A stretch of DNA of 64,000 nucleotides from Dermacentor variabilis (taxonomy: Eukaryota; Arthropoda; Arachnida; Ixodida; Ixodidae). Positions 53,257 through 64,000 of this stretch are shown piece after piece. Position numbers and translations under genes: made by a program. The stretch covers positions 154,587,105 through 154,651,104 of the forward strand of contig NC_134572.1 in assembly GCF_050947875.1 (NCBI RefSeq). Reading direction: 5' to 3'. The notes beneath the pieces are model-generated. The model made no database searches. It was given only the letters and a program-made list of their open reading frames with translations, and was not told the origin of the DNA. Numbering within the stretch: position 1 is the stretch's first letter; each line of letters begins with the position of its first letter.

Positions 53257-56200
53257 ACGTCATTTGGTAAAGGTACGAGCACCCACAGACATGCTTGCAA
53301 TCGTCAGCATGTGAAACACGATATTGCGAGAGCTGTTTCTCCGCGCCAAATATTACCGCGCTGACAAACGTACTACAGATAGTAACTGAAAGCACATTAG
53401 CCGCTCGAGAATCTGGTTGCCTCTTACCTTAATGGGGCCATCATGTCTCAGTGACTCCCGGTACTAGATTTGCGTACAATCGTCAGCGGATGAAAGGCCA
53501 TTTTATCCGCAGCACATAACCTGACGCGGTGAAACGTGAGACGCCGAGTAGCTGAAAAACACGAGCGCCACATAAATCTGAGCCTATCTTACCTTATTCG
53601 CGCAGCCATGCATGAGGGATTTCCCGTACACTAACATTGATCACAGAATCCATTTAAAGGCTCACGGTCGCGTTGTCGCATTTCATTCGTTGACGACTGT
53701 ACACAGAAGGACGAACTCGCGTACGCATCCCAACAAGCTAATCGCACAATAATCACCTCATGCCGGACACCGTTTGCAAACCCGATGTGTACATCACGTG
53801 GTTTACAAGCGAGCGCATCCAGCGCCGCTTTCTTTCTCGTATTTTGATTGGCTGCGATAAATCGAGCGTTACTTTTTGCAAAGGTAGCAAGTGTTTATTT
53901 GTATTTCAGGCACCCCTTGTCCCTTTATTTGCTGAGTGCGGCCGCGTTGCCCAAGTCATGCAATGCGGAGAACCCGCAACTAAGGTATTGATATAGGTTC
54001 TCGCACAGATAAACAGATATGGTGATAACAGCCGGACGTGCACTGCATCGCCAAAGCCTGACATCTTCTATATGTGGACGCGTTTACACACAAGTGCTTC
54101 TCAAATTGTGACCATCTTTTGTACGCAATATTTGACAAAAGCTTTTTCTTTCTTATTCACATTTGCTGACTGCCACGTACGTGTTTTGTTAGGTGCCCTT
54201 ACTGTACTGTCTACAGCAAGTTCTAAGGAAAGCTACCACTGATACATACAAAATTATTCTGTTTATTGTAAAGCAGCAATCAACCATTTTTGAATTCTTC
54301 AAATGTGTTTATATTGTAATCAGGTAGCCCTCAAGTGTCCCAGATAAAGTCGGTTGAACATACACCTCTTGTTGATGTTGCACTGGTTCTAGCTCTTGCA
54401 AGCATGGGTCATGCTATGGGTCATTACAATTCATCTGCACTGCTACGAACCAGTTTACGTCGGTTGACGAGAAGTTCAGAAATCGTTCAGGAAGTTTCAT
54501 ATGTGCAGGCCCACCGAAACACTTGAAACGAACGCAAAGGTGAAAGATGCTTGCAGCCCAACGTGGCCTACTTCCAACACGGCTACCATAACCATGTACA
54601 ACCGGCAACACAATATTTGCATCCGCCAACCCGCAGAACTTTGATTTTACTTGATTTGTATAATTCTCTTGAAGTCAGTGTGTACCAGCACCCCAGCAAA
54701 GGCGAGCCTCTATGTATAGTCCATAATATTCAAGTAGAAACACCCAAATTGCTAATGGAAGCACTGGACTCGGAAACAGTCTCTATATTAGCAGCCAAAT
54801 GACAAAGGCGCTGCATTTGAAGAAGCACACAGAGCAATGGCCGTGTAAGTGATCACTGCACAGTCGTATTCCAGCTCCCATAAATGTGACTACACCAGAC
54901 AACAATCAAGTGACTTGCTGCGAGATACAGACACAACAAGCCTCTCACACAAGCAGAAGACTTTGTGACCTTTGCATTAAGAATGAAGGGCTATACGCAA
55001 TTAGTGTCCCGATTATCAAAATGGAAACCTGGCCACCGCAGCACATTGAGACATCACACTGAAATGATGACTGAATCTGATAAAGAACTGAGCGTGGCTT
55101 TAGCAGATGTACTATGTCAAATTCAGCAGCTGGACTACAAGGAGCAAACTGCTCGCCTCTTTGCACTTGAAGGTAAGCAGCTTGGGAAAAAGTGGACCAC
55201 AAGCTACAGGAGGAAGCCAGATGAGGTGGGGAAAGCAGGCAGCACCTGCAGTCAGCCACAGCGAAGCGTAGCAGTTCTCATAGAAGGCCCACGTTCTGCT
55301 AGGCCCTCGTCCTGCAAGTTTGCTTCGTCAGTGAACCAAAAAAGTTAAACACAGCAAGAAGGCTCAACACAAGAGGCTGCACCAGTCATCAGCTACCGTC
55401 CACTGAGGGACGTGTTCCCTCGACTCAAACTCTGCGTAAGGAAATGACAAAGCCGTGTGACTCCTGTATGCCAAGCTTGAACATATTCTCATTGAACAAG
55501 GCAAATTAGTTAAAGCTTCAGTCAACAGCACATTATTCAGATTGAATAGCAATACCAACAGCAACAACAGATAATGGAAGTGTACATGGACCAGCACGGC
55601 AAGCTCCTCCAAATCCTCATTAAATAAGCATGGTCATCTTGGCTCAAGAATCTCTTCCTGTCATTGTTAAAGGCTTCGACATCCACAACCCCAACAATAC
55701 TCCATTGATAGCCCCCCTCAATCGTTATGCGTGACCGGTACTCCAGACTGTATGCAGCAGAAGCAGCAGCTTGAGCGTTAGTGCGACCAAATTAGGTCAG
55801 CTGTTTTGGTAAAGGGGTCAACCCGTCGTTCTGCTGCTCCAGGAAAGAAGACGCACAACACCAGACAAATGCTAACTCCAAGCAGCTATAGAGCATCGGG
55901 CATGGCGAGGAAAGGCACTATTAGGGCAGGATCAAATAGCCATCTTTGTTTCCACGGATGCTCTACACATTTAACAGAACATTATTCTATACTGCACCTC
56001 TTTATCAGAAAGTTGTGGCGGTGTGCTGGAAGCTAAGTCAATGAAATGAAGTCGTTTTGGCATTGGTATACCTCTGTCGCGAAACCAGGCACTGCAGCCG
56101 AGACGACTTCACTTGGCTTTGACTTCTTCAAATTCTCTTTCCCCAGCTCAGAATACTGAGTCGATGCGAGTTCTATGCACATCACCCGCATTGGGGATGC

Positions 56201-56960
56201 AAAGACATACGGCTAAGAGGATGCCGCCCTGACCAAGGAGGCACCACAGACCTCAAATTAACAAATGATACCAACTATCCCACCTGCACAACCTCCATTA
56301 AAACCAGAAGGGCAGTACACTTACCTAGCATGGGCAACTGGGGCCTTAATCCAGGTGTTGAAGAATCGCTAGCAACACGGATCCTTTACACAGTGCAAAG
56401 AGCAACATGCAAACTAGAGCTTACTAAGGCAACATCCAGCCCTGGCAAGTACCTGCTGTGACTTTGGGGTGAGCAAGCCAAGCTGCATACTGCATAATTT
56501 AGTGGCTGCACACAACAAACCTTGATCAATGATCTGCACAACACTGAGCCGGCAAGGTGTCATGCTAAGAAACGTGTGGGAAATAGGGGATGAACCACTG
56601 CGTGTCATTTGAAAGTATAGGTCTCAGCAAGCTGTGACACATTATAGGCTATAAAAGGATGAAGCAAATCCTGTAATACTATTGGAAACAGGCTGCTCGA
56701 TTTTAAGTGCGCACCTGAGAAATTTGAGGAATAAGCTACCGATGCTGTTTCCGACTACCTCACAGTGACTGACCGTCACCAGAGTTGTACGCATCTTAAT
56801 GACTACTTGCGAAGGAAGGAATGGAAAGACTCTTTACGAAGGCAGAACCTGTCGTTACTTTCGAGCATGTCAACTCTTAAAGCTTACGGGGCAAAGATGG
56901 AGTCATTTTGCAGATGTTGAGAAATCTTGCCGAAACTAGAGAGCAAGTACTATTGCTTGT
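53257..56960. other. Region with only weak frames
   Basis: Frames at 53760-53996, 54335-54526, 54551-54802, 54965-55348 and 55806-56036 (plus) are 60-130 codons with no recognised domain. 55490-55620 has an Asn/Gln-rich stretch (RLNSNTNSNNR, QQIMEVYMDQHGKLLQIL) resembling gag-like coiled coil. It might be a decayed retroelement gag leading into the LINE remnant below. I cannot support a call. Confidence 0.25.
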
Positions 56961-57190
56961 AATCAATGAAATCAGGAATATTCGAATTCCCCACAGAGTG
57001 GACACACTTGGTTATGATGCCACTACCGAAATCAGGCAAGAAACCTGACCCTATATCCAAGCTTTGATCAATCTCACTCACATTGACAGCGTGCAAATTC
57101 ACTGAAGGAATGTGCCTCGCGAGGCCGAACCACCATCTGTGAAAGACGAGACTATTTCCGTGTATGCCAGATTGGTTTCTGGCCTAAGGT
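56961..57190 (+). pseudogene. R1/I-type LINE RT remnant
   Basis: One plus frame reads IFEFPTEWTHLVMMPLPKSG, KKPDPISKL-stop-SISLTLTACKFTEGMCL, then RPNHHL-stop-KTRLFPCMPDWF. This follows the standard RT pattern (WK...PKPGK, LRPISLTSCxCKxxExM, LF...MxGFR). Both stops are TGA where Arg or Glu is expected; the first is consistent with CGA to TGA. Flanking RT blocks are too decayed to read. Confidence 0.6.
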
Positions 57191-60100
57191 TAACAGGTGC
57201 GACAATAGCCTCTTTCTCCATCAAATCTTCACGAATACCAGCTGCTTCGGAGGAAGGATACATAGGTTCTTAGTCGCATTCGAACGGAGGAGGATGTTCA
57301 GCACAGTCTGCAACGAGGGGGTATTAGTGGCTTTCGTGAAGCCTGCCCAGGCATTAGGGTTCCCAGTGTCGCCAAAGCGTCTTATGCAACCGAACATTTG
57401 AAATATGAAGTTACAGTAAACAGCCAGACTTTTACCAAATGCACAGGTGGAAATGCAGGTAAAACCGGCACCAGCACAGAATTGCATGAGTGATTTGGTG
57501 ATGAAGTAAGAAGCTGACTTAACAGTTTGTGATAAGGTATACCGAATGTACGTATGTGCAGTATATAAATACAAATTTAGGTTGAAACAAATGAATTTTC
57601 TCCAAACCAATATAAAAAGCTTTTTTTCAGGATGCCACTCATGTGCTTTAGGTAAGTGCGTACAGGGTTGTTTAAGGCTACATAGGCAAAATTCTACAAC
57701 TAGATACAACTGTCAAGCGTAATATTTTTTCTGTGCTAAACTATTGCTCGTTGAACTCATTTGAGATCATTAACTGTAGTAGCAAAGTAGCGGACCACTT
57801 CCAGAACAAAGGCATGTAGTATGCCCGTCTCAATTCTTGGGCTTATGGCAGCCTTCTTTTTTACGGCAATAGCTGCTATGGCTAACTCTCCTGTTGTTCT
57901 GGTGTCTACAGGTGGTGTCCCTGAAATTCCCAAATTTCTTGCTAGAATACTGCAACTAAAGTTCTTATTGTGTTGCAAGGATTCGAACTTATGATCAAAG
58001 GATTGGCAGTCCACAACTCTTAATTTTACTGAAGGTAGAGACAGGATGTATACTAATCCTGGAGAGCGCGATCTAGCCAATTAGCGCCATTGTTCGCTAA
58101 CACCTGCTCAATGTCTGTACTGTTTACAGAGCTGGTGTCCTCACCTTCAAGTTCTGACGCATAACCTTCCCACTCGTGAGGGCAGTCCTGTGTTAATTTT
58201 TTTCTAACGTTTTATGACCGTGAGTGGGTGCATATGCTTGACTAATCATCTCGTGCTTGGCTTCTCAGACTTTGTCAATGGAGTTGTTTGTGTCTTGCTT
58301 TCCTCAAGCACAGCGTTTCTCAGATTTGAGAAAACCAAAACTCATTCAGCAGTAACAAGCTAAAGGGTTGTTTCGGTGGAGACCAGTGGTCAGATCTGTA
58401 TATGAAAGAGGGGAAGAAAAGACAAGGCTTTCCACTTCAACACTGGAAGGCACAACTCCCACAAATAAAGACGACTTGTACTTATTTTATTTCTTTAAAG
58501 GAGATTACTAACTTGCACTGGCAAGTGTTGGCTTCAATTCACACCATATGAAGCAAGCTTCCTGCGCATATTTCACCAGCTATTGCATCATTATTTCGCA
58601 TTATGAGTGGAAGTGCTATTTTCTTTATGTTACAACTTGCCCAATCTTTGTTTTGCAGTAGAATGTTAGCAGTGCTATTAAGGGGCTTAAATATTCTTGC
58701 ATAGTAGTAGAGAAAAAATAAAAGTAAGAAAGCAGTGGCTTTTTGTGCATAGACTATACGTACACCTGGTACTTTCACGACCATTGTTTCCCTATCTGCT
58801 AAACCATTCTAAACAACAAAAGCTTATACACAATTATTGTGCAAAGTCAGACCACAACTAAACCAGAGGTATCCTTGGTAAGCAAAGTATATTTATTTGC
58901 TGACATCTTCTGCGGCTCTGCTATTAGGCTTTCTTTCCTTCCTTTTCAGCTGTGCATGTTCATTGAGAAGTGACGAGACAGCTGGAGATTTTTGATCATT
59001 GAAAGACTTAGCAAAACCAAAATTGGGTAATTCTTTCTTGGTTTCAGACTCTGCACGTTGCATTTTAAGATATGTTTTCCGTGTATTTTGCTTTTGTTTG
59101 TTACTTTATGGGGAGGGCATGTGAGTACCTATTACACCATGTCATGTATGTGGTGCCGTAGAGTGTTCTTGGGTGGAGTCGTGCCCTTCCATTCTGTACA
59201 AGATAATGTCGGTTTTTTGTGTCCGAGGCCGTTTTACATTTGAGTGTGGTTATAGCATTTTGCTAAGTTTTGTCTCTCTCGCCCAAGCATGGAAGTTTGC
59301 TAGCCACTGCTGGTGGCATGTGACATTTTTTTAATAAAAAGAAGCCTTTCACTTATCCTGTGGACTGGTTGTTTTTGTCTATTTGAATTACAATATGTTG
59401 CTTATATGTGTTCTTTTGTTGCATTTCAGATTAGTAATCGCTATCATGGTTGAGATCATTTAACCATATTACGCACAATCTGAATGATATGTGCTTGCAA
59501 TATATGGCCACTCTAAATATAATAAACAGAAGTTTATAATTCAAGTATAGTGCCTTTGTATGGTTGTGCAGCCATGACTTGAGGCTATAAGTTACCAGCG
59601 CTACAGGTAGCACTGCTTGTGCAGAATATAGTTAAACTACTACTTTCAAACGCCATTGTTTTATCTGCATTTGTATGGCTCCAGTTCCGGTGAACAACAC
59701 ACACCTGGTGGCAGAGTGGCTTGCACCTGCAGTTGGGCCCAATGAATTGCCAGCTTTCTGCCCGTTTGCATGTTATTAACATGTTAGTAAGGGCGGTCGT
59801 TATTATAGTAGCCTGTTTGCCCAGTGTAGTAGCCGCTGTGGGGGGTCAGGATCTCGTACACACCGTCAGCTTTGCAGGGGACACAGTATCCGGCACACGC
59901 CTTGTTTTCGGGGTAATATGAGTTTACTCACTTGCAAAGGGAGAACCAAGCTAGTTGGGTATGAAGTAAACCGCCTATACACTCAGTGACCTTTTTCATT
60001 TTGTGTGACATGTGTGGTTATAGCGACCCTTGCCTTATGGACTTCATGTCCAGCAGCAGTATTTTGCTTCTGATACCCTCCGTATAGCTTTCAGCAAACT

Positions 60101-60855
60101 GGACAGGAATAACACTGAAAAACCAACAGATGTTAATCATCGCACTTATCATGTGGAGCATAATACAGTATGAAGAGGGCGTAAATAAATTAGGGTATTC
60201 CTGAAGGCCTTGTCGCACATGTTATGAGTTTGGAGCAACATGATGTAGAGCACTTTTTGGATCGCATGCTATAGGTTCAGCAGGTGTGGCTATTGTTGAA
60301 AGTAAGCATAACGTCAAGAAGACAGATATCTATGAGCAGCACCCTGGTAAAAGAGACGCTGGGAGAACTAATGGAAAGCCTGTTGATCATCTGGTTGACC
60401 CAGATGCTGGCTTCATCAGGCAAAGTGTGATAAAGAGAAAGAAGTCATCAACACACCAGAAGGTTTTTACATATAGAACTGTCCTAAGCCAGGTCTTGGT
60501 CATAACATGCCAACAAGTCTTAGTGCGGAGGGTGTGCATGACAAAGAAGTGCTCATTGTAACTGACGAGGATAGAGTGGACAGAAAACAGCCTATATACC
60601 GTATAACAACTCCGAATGCCCTGAAATAAGCTAAAATTTCACACCAAAGTCCTAGAACCTTTCTATTCAAGATAACCGCATTCGCAGCTGGAGAGTCAAG
60701 CTCAGACGCTAAAGTGACCTACGTAATTCCTATTGCCGAAAGGCCACTCACTGCGACACGTGAGTTCGAAAAATTTTCTATGCTATAGCAGTTATATTCT
60801 TTGTACTTCGCTTAACTAGATAGTTTAATGTTTAGAGAAATATTAAAGTTCGGAA
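57191..60855. other. Region without recognisable genes
   Basis: AT-rich sequence with short frames on both strands (57221-57709 minus, 162 codons, is the reverse of decayed LINE-like sequence; 60286-60561 plus, 91 codons, Lys-rich without domain). No RNA gene or repeat family recognised. Confidence 0.35.
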
Positions 60856-61212
60856 TCATGTTAGAGTCCTGTAATGCACGAAGAACAAACCCTGCTGTAC
60901 ACGTGTCATCGCTGTCTTCGTCGTTTCGCAGTCCACTGTATCCGAAACCGCAGTCGCCACTTGTTTCTCTTTGACTTTACACTGCATCCTGCCAGGAGGT
61001 GAATGCAACACTCGCGATCCTTGCTCCTGCGTCCTCGCACGTCGCACCTCGTTTATCGTTTGGCGAGCATCCTCTGCCGTAGCGTAGTTTCGAGGCCTGC
61101 CGCCAATTCCGATGGGGCCCGCGTGAGCAACGTCCCTCGCCGCCTCGCCCTCCTTCACTTCGCAGTCGACGCATTTCTTCTTCATATTATGTGGGTATGA
61201 CCCATTACTCAT
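60856..61212 (-). CDS. Unrecognised 118-aa open frame
   Basis: The minus-strand frame MSNGSYPHNMKKKCVDCEVK... is uninterrupted for 118 codons, with a CxxC near the start, a Gly/Pro patch (GPIGIGGRPRNY), a charged helix (DARQTINEVRRARTQEQG) and a Thr-rich end. GC content is above that of the flanks. No domain is recognised and there is no clear splice context. It could be an exon, part of an unknown element, or chance. Confidence 0.25.
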   Translation of the reverse strand: MSNGSYPHNMKKKCVDCEVKEGEAARDVAHAGPIGIGGRPRNYATAEDARQTINEVRRARTQEQGSRVLHSPPGRMQCKVKEKQVATAVSDTVDCETTKTAMTRVQQGLFFVHYRTLT

Positions 61213-61316
61213 GATAATTGCGCGTGTGAGTCATGTTTTACGATGTTTTTTTTCACGAGCCATTGCTGATGGCACTTTATAATCCACACGATGAAGATAT
61301 TTTTGGACGACTCACT

Positions 61317-64000
61317 AGTGAGTGAGTGAATCAACTTTTATTCGGTCCAGCAAAGCGCGATAAAACGCGCACCCGGCTAATCCCACGACGGGACTGACAG
61401 ATCTAGTCTGCCGGCCCGATCGCGGGCGCGCTGGTCGGCCAGGATTTGATCCTCAAAGACAGGACTTCGCAGGAGCGCGTCCGACTCTTCCTTGGTGAAC
61501 TTCGGGCCCAGCGACCCGCACTCCCAGAGCATATGAGGCAACGTAGCTACCTCACCACAGGCCACGCAAGAACAATTTGGATAAATCTCTGGATATATGC
61601 TATTAAGGGACGCCGGATTTGGGTACGAGTTCGCTTGCAGAAGTCTTAGTGTGACCGCCTGCGGTCTGCTTAGCTTGAAGTGAGGCGGGGGGAAAACCCT
61701 TCTCTCTAAGTAAAAGAATTTCGTGATTTCGTTGTGTGTGAGAGCAGCGTCTCTGTGTCCGGGGAGAGAGTCGCCCGATCCGAGGGCAGCGCGGTCGGTA
61801 AAGCCACGCGCAGCCTCGTGGGCAGACTCGTTGAGGTTCAGAGGAACCCCCTCAATCGCCCCGACGTGTGCAGGGAACCAAAGGATCCAGTGCATGGAGG
61901 TGTTGCCCTGTTTGGCGCCTTTCAGAATTTGAACTACCTGCCGGGCTACCCGGCCTTACTGGAATGCCCTGATGGCGGCTTTCGAATCGCTATACACCCT
62001 GTCTCTCCGACCGTCTTGCATGGCGAGTGCAATGGCCACTTGCTCGGCCACCTCTGGGTTCGTCGTCCGGACGGAAGCACAGTTGATGACTTTGCCCAGC
62101 GTGTCAATGACGGAAACCGCAAAAGCCTTGCCGTCTCGATATGCAGCTGCGTCCACGAAGCTTGCTGCGATATTGTCTTTGTTTATTTGCCTTAGTATAT
62201 TAAATGCTCTTGCCTTGCGACGACCTGCGTTGTGAACGGGATGAACGTTGCGGGGCAAAGGGGCGACCACGATCTTCTCCCCTATTTCTCTGGGGATTTG
62301 GGTGTCTTCAGCCAAGTTCTTGGTTGGTGCGTGTCCGATTTCCTCGAGGATACGCCTGCCGGCTGGCGTGGTGGACAGCCGAGTTAGCTGGGCCCGTTCC
62401 TGAGCCTCGGCCATCTCCTCCATGGTGTTGTGTATGCCGAGCCGAAGGAGGTCCTCTGTATGCGTTCTGACGGGCAGCCCGAGGGCTCTCTTGAAGAATT
62501 TTCTAATGAGGGCATTAAGCTTTTCCCGCTCGGCTCTGAGCCAGTTGTGCATGGCCACCGTGTAGGTGAAGTGACACAGCACAAAGGCGTTGATGAGCCG
62601 AAGCAGGTTGTCCTCCTTGAGGCCACGATGTCTGTTCGTGACCCTTCGGACGAGGCGAAAAGCATTGTCGGTTTTCGCAATTATCTTGCGTAGCGCAGTG
62701 CCGTTGCCGCCGCGTGATTCTATGAACATACCCAGGACTCGGATGGTGTCGACCCTGGGTATCGGGTCACCGCTCCGAGTGAACAGGTGAATGTCACTTT
62801 CCGAGACCGGTTTCCAGCCATTGGGTCTGCGGCCTTTTTCTTTTCTATAAAGGAGAAGCTCAGATTTGGTCGGGGAACATCTGAGTCCGGTGGGTAGCAG
62901 GTACTGCTCCGTGACGTCTACCGCCTCTTGCATGGCGCTTTCCCCTCGCCCTTCGCTACCGCCGGTGCACCAGATGGTGATGTCGTCTGCGTAGATGGTG
63001 TGTTTGATTCCTTCAACTTGGGCCAGATTCCTCGAGAGACCGATCATGCAGATGTTGAAGAGAGCAGGCGAAATGACCGAGCCTTGCGGCGTGCCCCGTG
63101 CGCCCAGGAGCACCTCGTCGGAGACGAAGTCGCCGATCCGCAGCCTCGCTTTCCTCCCCGTCAGGAACGAACGGACGTAGTTATATAGTCTGGGGCCCAG
63201 CTTGAGGTCTGCCACGGAGGCCAGAATGTATTCGTGGAGAACGTTGTCAAACGCTTTCTCCAGGTCGAGTCCAAGCAGGGCCCTGGTGTCTCTGGTACTG
63301 CCATCGATGATGTGATGTTTGATCATCTTCATGGCGTCCTGCGACGAGACGCCGGCACGAAAGCCAATCATGTTGTGAGTATAGATGTTGTTCTCTTCGA
63401 GATATCTGTTTAGTCTGTTGAGGACGACGTGCTCCGCCACTTTCCCAACGCAGGAGGTGAGAGAGATCGGTCGGAGGTTGTCCACGTTCGGAGCCTTGCC
63501 GGGTTTGGGGATCAGGACGACGTTGGCGCTCTTCCATTGCTCTGGGACGCTGCCGTTTTTCCACGTCTCATTGATCTTCTCGGTGAGGTATGCGATCGAA
63601 CCGTCGTCAAGGTTCCGCAGCATCTTGTTGGTGATTCTGTCGGCACCTGGCGCACACTTCCCCTTGAGCGCGAAAATGGCTTGCCTAATTTCCCCCACGG
63701 TGAAGTCTTCGTCGAATTCCGGACGGGCTGGTCCGATGTAGTCGGGAAACCGGTCTTCCTCGTCGCCATGCTTTATGGGAAGGTATTTCTCCATGAGCTT
63801 GGCAACCAGCTCGTCCCCGGAACAGGATATGGTAGCTTCGTGAAGGGCTCTGGCGAGCGTGTGTCTCTGACTTGATCTGGTGCTGCCCTCGTCGAGGAGA
63901 TGTTTAAGCATTCCCCAGGACTTGCCGTTACGCATCTGCCCGTCGATCGAGTCACAGACATCGTCCCATTGCTGCTTGCCGAGGGTCCGACAGTGATCTT
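61317..64000 (-). mobile_element. I/R1-clade LINE E2, inverted relative of E1, cut by the window edge
   Basis: The 3' end lies at the left: a GAGTGAGTGAGTGAATC tail (plus, 61318 onward), with AATAAA on the minus strand (plus 61337-61342). ORF2 reads from the tail side to the window end with the same domain order as E1. Protein similarity to E1 is strong by eye (for example NALIRKFFKRALGLPVRTHT). Its 5' part lies beyond 64000. A palindrome CTCACTAGTGAG (61311-61322) covers the 3' junction. Confidence 0.9.
61377..64000 (-). pseudogene. LINE E2 ORF2 (RT, RNase H, C-terminal finger), single nonsense codon, 5' partial
   Basis: Minus strand, open from the window edge (DHCRTLGKQQWDDV...) through MRNGKSWGMLKHLLDEG at 63935, the KCAPGADRITNKML entry, LRPISLTSCVGK, LLGLDLEKAFDNV, ARGTPQGSVISP and IYADDITIW, to RNase H VDAAAYRDGKAF and YSDSKAAIRAFQ. 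There a TAA (plus 61956-61958) replaces the Lys seen in E1 (FQKG). The frame then continues unchanged through MHWILWFPAHVGAIEG, NESAHEAA, the CVACGEVATLPHMLWEC finger and a stop at 61377-61379. No frameshift is needed, so only one base-level lesion disables the visible part. Confidence 0.9.

Noticed and set aside
55364..55612. 82-codon minus frame with Leu-rich segment as a membrane protein
   Set aside because: Leu run is the reverse of an Asn/Gln-coding repeat on the plus strand.
57221..57709. 162-codon minus-strand frame
   Set aside because: Overlaps decayed LINE-like plus-strand sequence and shows no domain of its own.

Overview
This window looks like repeat-rich, gene-poor eukaryotic DNA, most likely from a hard tick (Ixodidae) or a close chelicerate. 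Reasons: several RNase H-bearing LINE families of the I/R1/jockey type, an RTE element, a tRNA-derived SINE resembling the tick SINE Ruka (by memory, not by search), a PIF/Harbinger remnant, a Ty3-like element with an unusual domain order, foldback MITEs, and long CA/TA microsatellites. I recognise no single-copy host gene. Almost every long open frame belongs to a transposable element.

Left third (1-19.4 kb): a stack of nested LINEs. A minus-strand CR1/L2-like LINE (D) is split by a plus-strand I/R1-clade LINE (E1, 856-5093), whose 1205-aa ORF2 is uninterrupted and joined to ORF1 by a TAATG stop/start. Next comes an old plus-strand LINE (A, about 5.7-19.36 kb). A minus-strand LINE tail (F, 6338-7036) interrupts A with an 8-bp target-site duplication. 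A later, apparently full-length relative of the same family (B, 8225-18394) also interrupts A, with a 12/13-bp duplication. B is itself interrupted inside its endonuclease domain by a CR1/L2-like LINE (C, about 10272-14704). Taking out each insert restores the reading frame of its host, so the order of events can be read from the sequence. C carries 237-bp 5' monomers with CRE palindromes, a canonical 2A ribosome-skipping motif near the ORF1 N-terminus, and an ORF2 that follows ORF1 in frame across one UAG codon.

Middle (19.5-38 kb): a dead PIF/Harbinger transposase with an intron (19.5-21.3 kb); a minus-strand Ty3-like LTR element (about 23.88-30.05 kb) whose integrase lies upstream of reverse transcriptase; two adjacent MITEs; a decayed THAP-domain gene; 0.9 kb of CA-rich repeat; and an RTE LINE disrupted by a 5' fragment of another LINE.

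Right part (38-64 kb): a tRNA-derived repeat, a short LINE insertion with a 14-bp duplication, a compound CA/TA microsatellite, a SINE with a perfect 11-bp duplication, a Ty3 integrase tail, a Tc1/IS630-like transposase relic that has been tandemly duplicated, a 725-bp foldback MITE, scattered LINE remnants, and at the right edge a minus-strand copy (E2) of the E1 family, spoiled by one nonsense codon in the visible part and running off the window. The elements do not form a cooperative gene system. What connects them is sequential insertion and the varied translation strategies of the LINEs.
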